Source of the DNA: CBDUQI01 sp965369325
GTDB taxonomy: Bacteria; Pseudomonadota; Gammaproteobacteria; Steroidobacterales; JBCBZW01
Assembly (NCBI GenBank): GCA_965369325.1
Contig: CBDUQI010000008.1
Span: 1-61,142 of the forward strand
Direction: 5' to 3'
Length of the DNA stretch: 61,142 nucleotides
In this document: one piece after another, positions 1 to 9,700 of the stretch
Layout of the letters: every line of letters begins with the position of its first letter
How positions within the stretch are numbered: position 1 is the first letter of the stretch
Translations under genes and position numbers: made by a program
The notes under the pieces: generated by a model
Told to the model about the DNA's origin: nothing
The model's database searches: none
Seen by the model: only the letters and a program-made list of their open reading frames with translations

Positions 1-402
1 CTCCATGCCGAGGCGGTTTTTCGCATACAGCAACTCCGCCTGGCCAAAACGGGTAAACGAGTTGGCCAGCTGAAAGTCTTTCGCTGCGGAGGCGGTGACC
101 AGCTCCAGAAAGTGCCTGGCAGGTGCCTTGAAAATTCGCAGCGCCGTAAACACCAGTGATAACTGATACAGAAATCCTGTCAACAGAGTTCCCAATACAA
201 ACAGCAGCGCCACCGGTTTGTGCCACTGCGCCGGGTTGAACTTGCTGGTGAGCGCAATCAGCCCGGCACAGGTGAAAAAACCGAACATCAATATAAAAGT
301 CCATTTTTGAAACCCATTAAGCCACGCCTTGCCACGGCCGTTCGCGCTGCTGTCGTGCTCCCAGATCTCCTGGAAGATGGATTCAAGTTTTGCGAGTTGC
401 AT
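1..402 (-). CDS. Partial membrane protein of unknown function (C-terminus outside window)
   Basis: The 134 codons seen begin at ATG 402, preceded by a GGGAG ribosome site at a good distance, and stay open to the window edge. The protein starts with a short charged N-terminus (MQLAKLESIFQEIWEHD) followed by two hydrophobic stretches at about residues 34-52 and 64-88. This suggests an inner-membrane protein with two helices near its N-terminus and a charged cytoplasmic part after that. It lies 45 bp downstream of the phospholipase-like gene on the same strand, so the two may be co-transcribed. I do not recognise the family, and no catalytic motif is visible in the part present. Confidence 0.7.
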   Translation of the reverse strand, partial: MQLAKLESIFQEIWEHDSSANGRGKAWLNGFQKWTFILMFGFFTCAGLIALTSKFNPAQWHKPVALLFVLGTLLTGFLYQLSLVFTALRIFKAPARHFLELVTASAAKDFQLANSFTRFGQAELLYAKNRLGME

Positions 403-447
403 AAGACTCCCATCGGTGGCCGCAAGTGTGCGCTTACTAAGGCCTGG

Positions 448-837
448 CTATGGTTGCTGGCGGGCGACCTCTGTCAGCTCCTCAGCCGTGAGTGCTTTGT
501 ACCCTCTAAGGTAAGGCCAACCGTAGCCCCATCGGAACCGTGTTGGCAGATACGGTGTGCCGCCAACGCGTACACCGGCCAGCATTAATTGCGCGATCGC
601 CCGTTCGCCTGTCTTCGTGACACATTGCGCTAGCGTGTCATCCGCTTCTTTGCGTTGCGCAGATGTGCCCCCCTGCCAGTAGGCAAAATCGTGTGCGATG
701 CAGCACGCCAGCCACAACTCATGCTGGGCACGGTTGCCGTCCGGGAACGCACTGCAACCATCTGATGTAAACGGCTTAAGCTCGTCAGCCAGCACCGGGG
801 TGGCCAGGAGCATGAGCATACAAAGACATTGGCGCAT
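448..837 (-). CDS. Secreted phospholipase A2-like protein
   Basis: A 129-residue protein starting with a signal peptide (hydrophobic residues 3-15, likely cleavage after PVLA). The mature part contains DGCSAFPDG, then WLACCIAHDFAYW with the CC-x-x-HD signature of phospholipase A2 (catalytic His-Asp pair), and a later D-x-x-L-x-x-C segment that could supply another disulfide. This pattern suggests a small secreted PLA2-fold hydrolase acting in the periplasm or outside the cell, but lipase activity is inference only. I chose the ATG at 837. A TTG at 861 would add eight residues, and neither start has a strong ribosome site. The downstream membrane protein gene on the same strand may be its operon partner. 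Confidence 0.7.
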   Translation of the reverse strand: MRQCLCMLMLLATPVLADELKPFTSDGCSAFPDGNRAQHELWLACCIAHDFAYWQGGTSAQRKEADDTLAQCVTKTGERAIAQLMLAGVRVGGTPYLPTRFRWGYGWPYLRGYKALTAEELTEVARQQP

Positions 838-871
838 GGCGGGAACATGCCACAGACGCAATGCAAAAGCA

Positions 872-930
872 CTCGTACGAGCATATGGCGCGCTGCCGCA
901 TTTTTTGGTGCCCAGCGCGTTGGTTTTTTT
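872..930 (+). terminator. Terminator-like hairpin plus T-run in the divergent leader
   Basis: CGCGCTG at 889-895 can pair with CAGCGCG at 913-919 across a 17-nt loop, followed by TTGG and seven T (924-930). A perfect 10-bp palindrome CTCGTACGAG sits just before it at 872-881. No plus-strand gene ends here. It is therefore either an attenuator in the leader of the downstream exported protein or a chance structure. Confidence 0.3.
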
Positions 931-1045
931 GCGTCATTCGATTCGCAGAATAAGCATGATATGGTGGCGCCTCAGCCTGGCGACGCATCGTGTGGATTGT
1001 GCGTCGGCTACAGAACAAACGGCAGACATGCCGAAGGGGATTAAC

Positions 1046-3817
1046 ATGGGGAATTCTATTACCGCCTTACTGGCGGCGGGACTGCTTGTATTCGCGTCCG
1101 GCTCAGGCGCGCAGGCGCGCGAGGCCGACGCGGATGCACTTTCCAAGGGCCAGGGCGCCGGCACCAATGCCGAGGTGCGTGCTAAGCGATTACAACAGAA
1201 CTGCGAATTGCTGGACGATCCCAGTGCGCGTTTGTTGATGGAAGGGGCGATGGAGACGCGCTTGCTAATCGCCTGTAATCGCCGGCATGAATTGGGTGCC
1301 GTCAAATCGGATATGCAGGCCAATGATGCGCAGCGCCCACTGGGCGAAGACGTCGAGGTAAGTGACTCTACCGGTGAAACGGGGCCGACCACTACCCAGA
1401 GCGAGACATCCATTGCGATCAACGAGAACACCGGTACATTGTGTTCGGGGTTTAACGATGCGTTCTCCGGCGTGCAGCAGAATCTGGGCTTTACCGGCTT
1501 CGCACGCTCCGATGACGGGGGCAACAGTTTTGTCGACAAAGGCGCCCTCAGTCCCGACAGCTTCGGCGACCCCAGCATGGTCTGGCGCCGCGTGGACGGC
1601 CATTTTTATCTAGCGACGCTGCATTCAAGCGGCGGACTGGCCATGCATCAGTCCACCGATGATTGCGAGAGCTTCCAGTTCATCGGCCTGGCGCACTCGG
1701 GCTTTAGCGACGATAAAGAACTGATCGCCGTCGATAACAACCCCAGCAGCGATTTCTTCGGACGTATTTACATGGCCTGGACCGACTTCGGTGCCGGCGG
1801 GCGGATTTTTGGCAACCACAGTGATGACGGCGTTAACTGGACCCAGGCCATTGCACTTAGCACCGCGACCGACGTGCAGGGTGCCTGGCCGACCACTGCG
1901 CCGAACGGCGACGTGTACGTGAGCTGGGTACGGTGGAAGCCGTTCTTCTCAGGTCCGATGGACATCGAGATGGTGCGTTCTATCGACGGCGGTGCTAGCT
2001 ACAGCTTCGTGACGAATCCGCTGACCGACGGGGTGAATCCGTTTGCTTCCGGTCCCACCAACCAGTGTGGCCGACCGGCGTTGAACGGGCAGATCCGTTA
2101 CCTGCCTTCACCGCAAGTGGTGGTCAGCCCCAACGGCGATGTGCACGTGGTGTACTCCTACGACCAGGACGGACGTGACGTGGGCGATGTTGTCGACGTG
2201 TTCTATCGTCGCTCCAGCGACAACGGTGTCACCTGGACGCCGGAGTTCCAGCTAAACGATGACGGCACCCTGAACGATCAGTTCTTCGCCACCCTCAGCG
2301 TCGGCCCCAGCGGTCGACTGATGAGCACCTGGTACGACCGTCGCCTTGATCCGAACAACCTGATGATTGACTACTACGCGCGCGTGTCAGAAGACGGCGG
2401 TGATACCTGGCTGCCCAGCGAGCGGGTTAGCGACGAATCCTCCCCGGTGTATCTGGATCCGAACTTGGCGTCCTGCTATCACGGTGACTACGACACCCAG
2501 ATTCAGACGGCGGCCAACGGGATCATCCAGTGGTCCGATGATCGCAAGGTGAACAGCGGTCATCCCGATCCGGACGTATGGGTGGATCGCAACCTGTTCC
2601 AGCCGGACTTCGTGATCAGCCCGCAGATCAGCGCAAGAGAAGTATGTGGTCCCGCCCGGGCGATTTATCCGGTTGAGGTCACGTCCGTCCTCGACTTTGC
2701 CGACCCGGTCACGCTGAGTGTGAGTGGCAATCCTCCGGGCACGACCGTACGCTTTGGTCAGAACCCGGTGACGCCGGGCGGTGGCACTCGCGTCGGCGTG
2801 GTAGGCACGGCGAATGGCACGCCGGGTGATTACGCCATGCAGGTGAGCGGTGTTGCTGGCGGGATGGAGCGCAGCGCTCAGCTGACCCTGTCGCTGTCCA
2901 CGGCCGCGCCAGCACCGTTCGCGCTGACCGCACCCGCCAATGGCGAGGTAGAGGTTGCGCGTCGTCCAGAGTTTGTGTGGGAAACCTCGGCACAGGCCAC
3001 CAGCTATCTGGTGGAAGTGGCGAGCGATGCCGGCTTTACCAACATCGTCTTCTCGGGCACCACCGATGAGACCATGCTGCGGGCCGATACGGCTCTGGAC
3101 TCGCTGACCCAGTATTTCTGGCGCGTCTCGCCCACCAACATCTGCGGCGATGGCCCGGTGTCAGTGGTCGCAAGCTTCACGACCGAAGACACGCCAGACA
3201 TCCTGCTGGTGGACGACGATGACAACTCGCCTGACTCGCGCGATTCCTACACCTCGCTGCTGGACGCCATGGGCCTCAGCTTTGATGTCTGGGATACCAA
3301 CGACAGCGACAACGAGCCTGACGCGTCGGAGTTGTCCGCCTACGAGCAGGTAATCTGGTTCACCGGCGATTCCTTCGGCGGTACTGCTGGGCCGGGTGGC
3401 GCGGGCGAAGCCGCGCTGGCCAGCTTCCTGGACAGCGGTGGCAAGTGCCTGCTGATGACCTCGCAGGACTACTTCTTCGATCGCGGTCTGACGCCGTTCA
3501 TGACCGACTACCTGGGTGCGGCGGATCTCACCAGCGATATCGATCAGACGGTTGTTACTGGCGGTTTTGCCTTCGCTCAGCTTGGGCCGTACAACCTGAA
3601 CTATCCGTTCACCAACTTCAGTGATCGTATGGTGCCGGCAACTTCAGCGGGTGGTCTGCCCGCGTTTACTGGTGATCAGGGCCTGGCGGCAACGTCCAAA
3701 CGCACGGTCGGTTTCCTGGGCGCCTTCCTGGGCTTCCCGATCGAGGCGATCGCCACCGAGGCCGAGCGTATCGAAGTCATGGAACGATTCCTGCTTCTAT
3801 GCCCTCCAACTGAGTAA
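1046..3817 (+). CDS. Exported BNR-repeat (sialidase-fold) protein with C-terminal Rossmann-like domain
   Basis: A 923-residue exported protein. I start at ATG 1046 because AAGGGGA lies 5-11 bases upstream and a signal peptide (ITALLAAGLLVFASGSGAQA) follows at once; the frame is open further upstream by chance. Residues ~130-540 hold several Asp-box/BNR motifs (DDGGNSF, IDGGASY, SDNGVTW, EDGGDTW) typical of six-bladed sialidase-type propellers. Residues ~540-620 look Ig-like and ~621-715 fibronectin-III-like. Residues ~716-923 begin DILLVDDDDN and resemble the glutamine-amidotransferase/ThuA-like domains found at the ends of secreted proteins. I see no full sialidase catalytic set, so glycan hydrolysis is unproven. 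It may instead be a binding or structural propeller. Confidence 0.8.
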   Translation: MGNSITALLAAGLLVFASGSGAQAREADADALSKGQGAGTNAEVRAKRLQQNCELLDDPSARLLMEGAMETRLLIACNRRHELGAVKSDMQANDAQRPLGEDVEVSDSTGETGPTTTQSETSIAINENTGTLCSGFNDAFSGVQQNLGFTGFARSDDGGNSFVDKGALSPDSFGDPSMVWRRVDGHFYLATLHSSGGLAMHQSTDDCESFQFIGLAHSGFSDDKELIAVDNNPSSDFFGRIYMAWTDFGAGGRIFGNHSDDGVNWTQAIALSTATDVQGAWPTTAPNGDVYVSWVRWKPFFSGPMDIEMVRSIDGGASYSFVTNPLTDGVNPFASGPTNQCGRPALNGQIRYLPSPQVVVSPNGDVHVVYSYDQDGRDVGDVVDVFYRRSSDNGVTWTPEFQLNDDGTLNDQFFATLSVGPSGRLMSTWYDRRLDPNNLMIDYYARVSEDGGDTWLPSERVSDESSPVYLDPNLASCYHGDYDTQIQTAANGIIQWSDDRKVNSGHPDPDVWVDRNLFQPDFVISPQISAREVCGPARAIYPVEVTSVLDFADPVTLSVSGNPPGTTVRFGQNPVTPGGGTRVGVVGTANGTPGDYAMQVSGVAGGMERSAQLTLSLSTAAPAPFALTAPANGEVEVARRPEFVWETSAQATSYLVEVASDAGFTNIVFSGTTDETMLRADTALDSLTQYFWRVSPTNICGDGPVSVVASFTTEDTPDILLVDDDDNSPDSRDSYTSLLDAMGLSFDVWDTNDSDNEPDASELSAYEQVIWFTGDSFGGTAGPGGAGEAALASFLDSGGKCLLMTSQDYFFDRGLTPFMTDYLGAADLTSDIDQTVVTGGFAFAQLGPYNLNYPFTNFSDRMVPATSAGGLPAFTGDQGLAATSKRTVGFLGAFLGFPIEAIATEAERIEVMERFLLLCPPTE

Positions 3818-3826
3818 TTGTCTATC

Positions 3827-3852
3827 GCGGGGAGGGAGCAATCCCTCCCCGC
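3827..3852 (+). other. Perfect 11-bp hairpin with GCAA tetraloop between two genes
   Basis: GCGGGGAGGGA (3827-3837) and TCCCTCCCCGC (3842-3852) are exact inverted repeats around GCAA, a GNRA-type tetraloop. There is no T-run behind it, so it is better read as an mRNA-stabilising or Rho-associated intercistronic hairpin than as an intrinsic terminator. It starts 9 bases after the upstream stop codon. Confidence 0.6.
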
Positions 3853-3871
3853 AACGGGAGTTACCTCAGGC

Positions 3872-5191
3872 ATGAGCCAACCACCACGCGAGCGCCATCC
3901 CAGCGGTTTCGCCAATTTCGTCAAAGCGATTTCTCAGATTGAGGCGCACGAACTGCGGGCGGTGTCCTGTTCGTTCGCCCTGGTGTTCGTGCTGATGGCC
4001 GCGTACTACATACTGCGCCCGGTGCGTGATGCGATGGCCAGCGACTGGAGCGATGCCCAGGTCAGCACGCTGTGGACGTTGACTTTCGTTTTCAGCATTG
4101 TGGCCACCGCGCTGTACGGTGCACTGGTCTCCAAGGTACGCCTGCGATACTTGGTGCCACTGGTGTATGGCATTTTCGCCGCCACCTTTGTTGGTTTCTA
4201 CCTTGTGACCGGTTCGATGACTGATCCGGACATGGTGAACCGGGGGTTTTACGTGTGGGTGAGTGTGTTCAGTCTGTTCCAGGTCTCGGTATTTTGGAGC
4301 TTCATGTCGGATCTGTACACCAAGGGCCAGTCCAAACGCCTCTTTGGCGTGATTACCACGGGTGCAAGTGTCGGAGCCATTGCTGGCCCGTCGATTCCCG
4401 CGTTGTTCGCGCAACATCTGGGCACCAGCACACTGATGCTGCTGGCCAGCCTCATTTTGATGTTCACTATTCCGCTCATTTTGTATCTGCAGCGGCTCAA
4501 GGCGACAGATCTGGGCAATACGCATTCGGCGGAACTTTCAGGTGCAATGGGGGTTGGTGGTAACCCGCTGTCGGGCTACAAAGTGTTTTTGCAAACGCCG
4601 TTCCTCATCGGCATCGGCGCATTTATCTTTTTGTATACAGGCATCGGCTCGTTTATTTATTTTGAGCTAAAGAATCTACTGGCCGAGTTCACCCGCGAAG
4701 AGCGCACCCAATACTGGGCGTACATCGATTTCCTGACCAATACGCTCACCATTGTGACCGGTATGTTCATCACCTCGCGCCTGGCTGAGCGGATGGGGCT
4801 GGCGTTTACGCTGGCGTTGATTCCCGTGCTGATTGTGCTAGGCCTGCTGTCGGTGGCGCTGGTACCAATGGTGTGGATGGTTATTGGGCTACAAATTTTC
4901 CGACGCGCCGGCAACTACGGTATTACACGTCCGGCGCGGGAGATGCTGTTTACCGTGGTGGATCGCGAGGCGCGCTTTAAGGCCAAACAGGTGGTCGACG
5001 TGGTGGTCTACCGCGGCGGCGACGTGTTCTGGGGCTGGGCATTCACGGCGCTGACGGCCATCTTCGGGCTAGGCGTGGCCGGTGTGGCCGTGGTAGGGGC
5101 ATTTATCAGCGCCCTCTGGGCGGGCCTTGGCAGCTATCTGGGGCATCAGTTTGCCGCGCGGGAGGATGAGCGCGGTCCCGATTCGTCGTGA
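3872..5191 (+). CDS. Membrane carrier of the NTP/NDP exchanger / MFS type
   Basis: A 439-residue polytopic membrane protein with about 11-12 hydrophobic segments. The motif AYYILRPVRDAMASD in the first helix region is characteristic of MFS-like proteins annotated as NTP/NDP exchange or ATP:ADP antiporter-type carriers. In free-living proteobacteria the true substrate is unknown. The start ATG 3872 has GGGAG 12 bases upstream; a TTG at 3818 would place the N-terminus inside the hairpin, so I rejected it. It follows the BNR protein gene by 54 bp. Confidence 0.75.
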   Translation: MSQPPRERHPSGFANFVKAISQIEAHELRAVSCSFALVFVLMAAYYILRPVRDAMASDWSDAQVSTLWTLTFVFSIVATALYGALVSKVRLRYLVPLVYGIFAATFVGFYLVTGSMTDPDMVNRGFYVWVSVFSLFQVSVFWSFMSDLYTKGQSKRLFGVITTGASVGAIAGPSIPALFAQHLGTSTLMLLASLILMFTIPLILYLQRLKATDLGNTHSAELSGAMGVGGNPLSGYKVFLQTPFLIGIGAFIFLYTGIGSFIYFELKNLLAEFTREERTQYWAYIDFLTNTLTIVTGMFITSRLAERMGLAFTLALIPVLIVLGLLSVALVPMVWMVIGLQIFRRAGNYGITRPAREMLFTVVDREARFKAKQVVDVVVYRGGDVFWGWAFTALTAIFGLGVAGVAVVGAFISALWAGLGSYLGHQFAAREDERGPDSS

Positions 5192-5351
5192 TGTATCGCT
5201 CAGCGACCGATCGGTGACGCCGGTTGAGGGGGATGCGGCTCATCAGTGTGCGTGGCACAAGCAATTTTCCGGCTTTGCTGCAGCTGGGCTTTTCGTTGAA
5301 CGGGCAACGCGATAAGCTCAAGCGCTGAACTGGCACTTATTGGATGTCCTC

Positions 5352-6635
5352 ATGCGCTGCTCCCGTAATATTGCTCAATGCGTTCACGCGCCTGCTCACC
5401 GAGCCAACTCGCCTTCATCCCTTAAACGCACCTCGCGACTGGGGCTGATGCTGCTAGCGTTGTTACCCGTGCTCGGATTTGCACGTGGCGAGGTCTGGGT
5501 GGAGGGCGATCAATTCGTCCGTTTGGTCAAGCAGGACACGCGCAAGGCCCCGCGCAACGCGCACCCCGCGTATTTTACCTCCGAGCAAATTGTGCAGAAA
5601 TTGTTGGCGCTGCATGTGGCTGAGCAAGGTCGCGCGGCGCGCCCGGCGTTTGGTCAGCAAGAGGTTTACACGTTGGCCACGTATTTGGCGACCGCTCTGG
5701 CGCGCGCCAAACCCAAACAGGATGTGGTGTTCCGTACCGTGGGCGGCGGTGCAGTTGGCGAACGGGTGACCAATACCGGCCGTGTGTTCGTCCACGACGG
5801 ACACCTGAACATGATCTTTGGCGAACTGCAGGCCAGGGGTAAAGATCGCGGCTCGTCCGGTCAGCGTACAGACTGGCGCGACCTGCCTGTCGGCGCGCGC
5901 AAGACGCCCTCCAGACTGCCCGTTAATCTGGTGTCGAACGCACCGGCTGAGTATCAGGTGTATGACGGTGTTCGCCGGGCCGACTGGTTGGTGATGCCCG
6001 CACCAGCGCAAACGGCCGCGGTGCCGGCGGTGGCTGGTGTATTTGCCCGAGACGCGGTGCCATATCCGCCGGATGTCTCAGCGCAGGAAGTGGAATCAGG
6101 CGCGGATGCATTGCGGCGTGTACAGGCTCCCGCGGTACGGGCGCCAACCGCTCCGTCTGAAGCGGTGCCATACCCGCCCGATGTAGAACCTCGAGTGACC
6201 CCAAGTGTCGCACCAACGTCGGCGCCGCGCACCGCCACGCAGGGAACGGTGATTGCGCCGGACGCGCCGCCTGCGCCAATCGCTGCGCGCGTCCCGTCGC
6301 CGCCTGATCGCCCGGTGCAGCCCGACGCCTCGCCCCCGCGCTCGAAAGTGCCTTATCCGCCAGACGAGTTGCCGCCCGCGCCAGTCGTACGCCCCACCTC
6401 GCCCAGACCGCCGCCGGTGGCCCCTGCGCCCCGGCCTGCAGTGCCGGTGACAGTAGCGCCTGCGCCCGCACCGATACCTGCCTACTCACCGCCGCCCATC
6501 GGTACACGATCGCAAGTGGTGCCGTCCGGTAGCCTGGATGAGCGCTTGCGAGTGCTTAAACGGCTGCACCAGGAAGGCCTGATTGGCGAGGACGAGTACC
6601 GTCTGAAGGTCCGTGAGTTGCTGCGCGAGCTGTAA
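5352..6635 (+). CDS. Exported proline-rich protein with VPYPPD repeats and a C-terminal SHOCT domain
   Basis: A 427-residue protein. A long N-terminal region ends in a signal-type hydrophobic stretch (LGLMLLALLPVLGFA). Residues ~45-215 form a globular part of unknown fold, and ~215-385 are rich in Pro and Ala. Three copies of VPYPPD(V/E) occur at 6057-6077, 6165-6185 and 6348-6368. The last 35 residues (SLDERLRVLKRLHQEGLIGE onward) match the SHOCT pattern, a short domain often placed at protein termini and thought to mediate oligomerisation. The first ATG in frame is used; a later Met just before the hydrophobic stretch would give a more usual signal peptide. Function unknown. Confidence 0.7.
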   Translation: MRCSRNIAQCVHAPAHRANSPSSLKRTSRLGLMLLALLPVLGFARGEVWVEGDQFVRLVKQDTRKAPRNAHPAYFTSEQIVQKLLALHVAEQGRAARPAFGQQEVYTLATYLATALARAKPKQDVVFRTVGGGAVGERVTNTGRVFVHDGHLNMIFGELQARGKDRGSSGQRTDWRDLPVGARKTPSRLPVNLVSNAPAEYQVYDGVRRADWLVMPAPAQTAAVPAVAGVFARDAVPYPPDVSAQEVESGADALRRVQAPAVRAPTAPSEAVPYPPDVEPRVTPSVAPTSAPRTATQGTVIAPDAPPAPIAARVPSPPDRPVQPDASPPRSKVPYPPDELPPAPVVRPTSPRPPPVAPAPRPAVPVTVAPAPAPIPAYSPPPIGTRSQVVPSGSLDERLRVLKRLHQEGLIGEDEYRLKVRELLREL

Positions 6636-6732
6636 CCCGGCGACGCACAGTCATCACCACCGTCCGGGCCATCGCTTATGCTCTGGGTTTGCGGGGGCAT
6701 GTGTTGCCGCGGACATGCCAACGGAGGCTGAG

Positions 6733-9700
6733 GTGAGTCGCAAAGAAACAAGCCGTTCAGACCTGAGGTGCCGCCTGCCCATCGGCTTGGTGGTGTGGAT
6801 GTGGTTAGCGGCACCACTTCACGCTGGCGACGGTCCCGGCCTGGGGAACCTCACCTACCCGCAGATTGACCTGTGGGACTCGATCGAGGAGATCGACAGC
6901 CCCGGCGATCACGGCACCGCGGCCATGATCAACGGATATCTGATGATTATCTATTCCGAGGACGGCGGCACCGGCAACGGGGGCATCGAGTTCTGGGACG
7001 TGTCGGACCCCTACAACCCCTCCCGCCACAAACGTATCGACAATTCCGCCACCTTCGGTTTGCGCGAGGCGCACGGGTTTTCGTTTGCGCGCGTGGATGG
7101 CGATGATCTGTTGCTGGCGCAGTCAACTGACGGCGTGCATATTTGGGACGTCACCGATCCGTCTAACATCTCACGGGTGGCAGCCTTATCGCTACCTGGC
7201 ATTGAGGCGGGCGATTACTCCGGTGCTTGGTGGGTGTTCTGGCAGCATCCGTACGCGTACGTCGCGGGCGTGGCAGAGGGCTTGTACATCCTGGAGACCA
7301 CTAACCCGAGTGCGCCGATACTGGTGAATCAGGTGCCGGCGAGCGAGATGGGGGGGATTAACCCGGGTATTGTCAATGCGCTGGGCAATATGTTGTTTGT
7401 GATGCGTCACGATAACGACGGCTACGCAACGCTGGATATTTCCGACCCGATTCACCCGCAGCTGATTGATTCCACCACAGGCGGCTCCATTGGCTACAGT
7501 CATTTTTTCGCCTCGGGCTACATCTTGACCGCAGGGGGAGGCGAGGGCGGCTCACGCTCGATGAATGTTTACGAAGTGGCGGAGGATGGTGAGCTGTTGG
7601 GCAAGCTCGGTCGTGGCGGGCTGAGCTGTGATGGCGTAGATCTGAACAATGGCGGCTATGGGTCTTATCAGGACGGCTATTATTTTGGCGGCTTTTCCAA
7701 TCGGGTGGCCAAGTTTGATGTGCAAAGCCGCAGCCTGATGGGGTGCGGGACGTCCTCTATCCCGCAGCGCGATGAGGATTTCGCCCAGGTGATGGGCAAT
7801 TTGGTCTGGGGTGGCAACGATCACGGCCAGGGTTCCGGGCTGATCGTGCATCAACTTGAGCCCGACACAACCCCACCGCAGGTGGAGTGGATACAACCGC
7901 TCAGTGGCGCCGCCAATCAGGCATTGACCACGCGAGTGGGGGTGTCGATGTCCGACGTGATTGATCTGGATTCGATCACCAGCACCACGTTTACGGTGCG
8001 CCCGCTCGGCGGCGCCGCACTGTCCGGCAGCTACAGCGTGCAGGGCACGCTGGTGAATTTTAGCCCGGAGGTAGCGTTACTGGATGATACAACCTACGAG
8101 GTGCTGATCGAGGGCGTTGAGGATGTGGTGGGCAATGCCGGTGGCCTGTTCAGCAGCACGTTTTCCACTGGCAGTTTTTCTGATCTGTCCTGCGATGTCG
8201 CTGCGCTCATGCCCGCGCTGACTGGCGCAAGTACGCCGTTTGATGCCGCTCAAGCCACCGGCAGCACGCCGCTTAGTTATTCCTGGGATTTTGGTGACGG
8301 CAGCGCGCCGACGGGGTTTTCTTCCACGTCAAATGCGACCCATGCGTATTCTTCGCCCGGGCGCTACAGCGTGAGCCTCACGGTGAGCAATGCGAGCGGT
8401 CAGTCCAGCTGCTCCGCGGTGCAGATTGTGTACAACGCACTCACCTCACGTGCGCCGACGGCTTCCACGCCGATCACGGCGGATGCGCAGCGCGTGTTCA
8501 ACGTGAACCCGGACCACAACAGCGTCACGGCGATCGCCCAGGACACGCTGGCTGTATTGTGGGAGGTGCCCGTCGGGCGTTATCCGCGCACGCTCGCACT
8601 CGCGCCCAACGGCGATCTGTGGGTGGTGAATCAGAATGACGCGACGATCGATGTGCTGGCCCCAGATACCGGAGCACGGCGTCAGCAGATCTTGTTGCCT
8701 TTTGGCTCGCGACCGTACGGGTTGGCTTTCGCGCCAGACGGGCGCGCGGCCTACGTGACACTGAGCGGCTCTGAGCGTCTGCAGGAACTCTCACTGGCAG
8801 GGGAGCCGCTGCGGGATGTATTGGTTGGTCCGATGCCGCGGGCGCTGGCGGTTGCCGGCTCTTCCTCACGCATTACGCTCACCCGATTCGTCTCGGAACC
8901 GGCCCGGCTGGAAGGCTCGCTGATACTGCCGCAGGCGCAGGTGCGTGAGATCAGCGCGGGCAGTTTGTCGGTGCTGGGTGTTCGCACGCTGGCGTTCGAT
9001 GCCGGCCCGGACACGGAGTTGTCAGGTCGCGGTGTGCCTAACTTTTTGGGCGCGATACGGATCAGCCCTGACGGCCAGCGTGCATTGATTGCATCCAACA
9101 AGAGCAATGTCGCACGCGGAGACTTTCTGGATGGACAGTCACTTACATTTGAAAGTCGCGTGCGAACTATTCTCTCTAGCGTGGACCTGGATACCGGGAA
9201 CGAGCGGCTGGAGGAGCGGGTTGATCTGAATGATCGTGATATGGCCCAGTCGGTGTTGTTCAGCCCGTTGGGTGATTTGATATTTATTGCGGTCCAAGGC
9301 AGCAATCAGGTGGAAGTTCTGGATGCCAGTACGCGTGAGTCGTTGGCGTCACTGAGCACCGCAAGTGCACCTCAAGGACTGGTGATCGGCGAGTCGCTAC
9401 AGGGGCAGGCGCGTCTGTACGTGCACAACTTCTTAAGCCGGTCAGTCTCAGTGTTTGACGTGCAGGCACTGCTAAGCGCGCAGAGTAACAGCGTCGTGTT
9501 GCTTGGCGAGGTCGCCACTGTTGACAGCGAAGCATTGGCCCCGCAGGTGCTGGCGGGCAAGCAGCTGTTCTATCACGCCGCCGATCCGCGCATGAGTCGC
9601 GACGGTTACCTAAGTTGTGCCAGTTGCCACATAGAGGGCATGCATGACGGACAGGCATGGGACTTTACCCAGGCCGGGGAGGGGCTGCGCAACACCATCG

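Noticed and set aside
934..1578. 214-codon minus-strand open frame
   Set aside because: Antisense to the BNR protein; low-complexity Ser-rich composition, and the plus-strand gene has clear domains.
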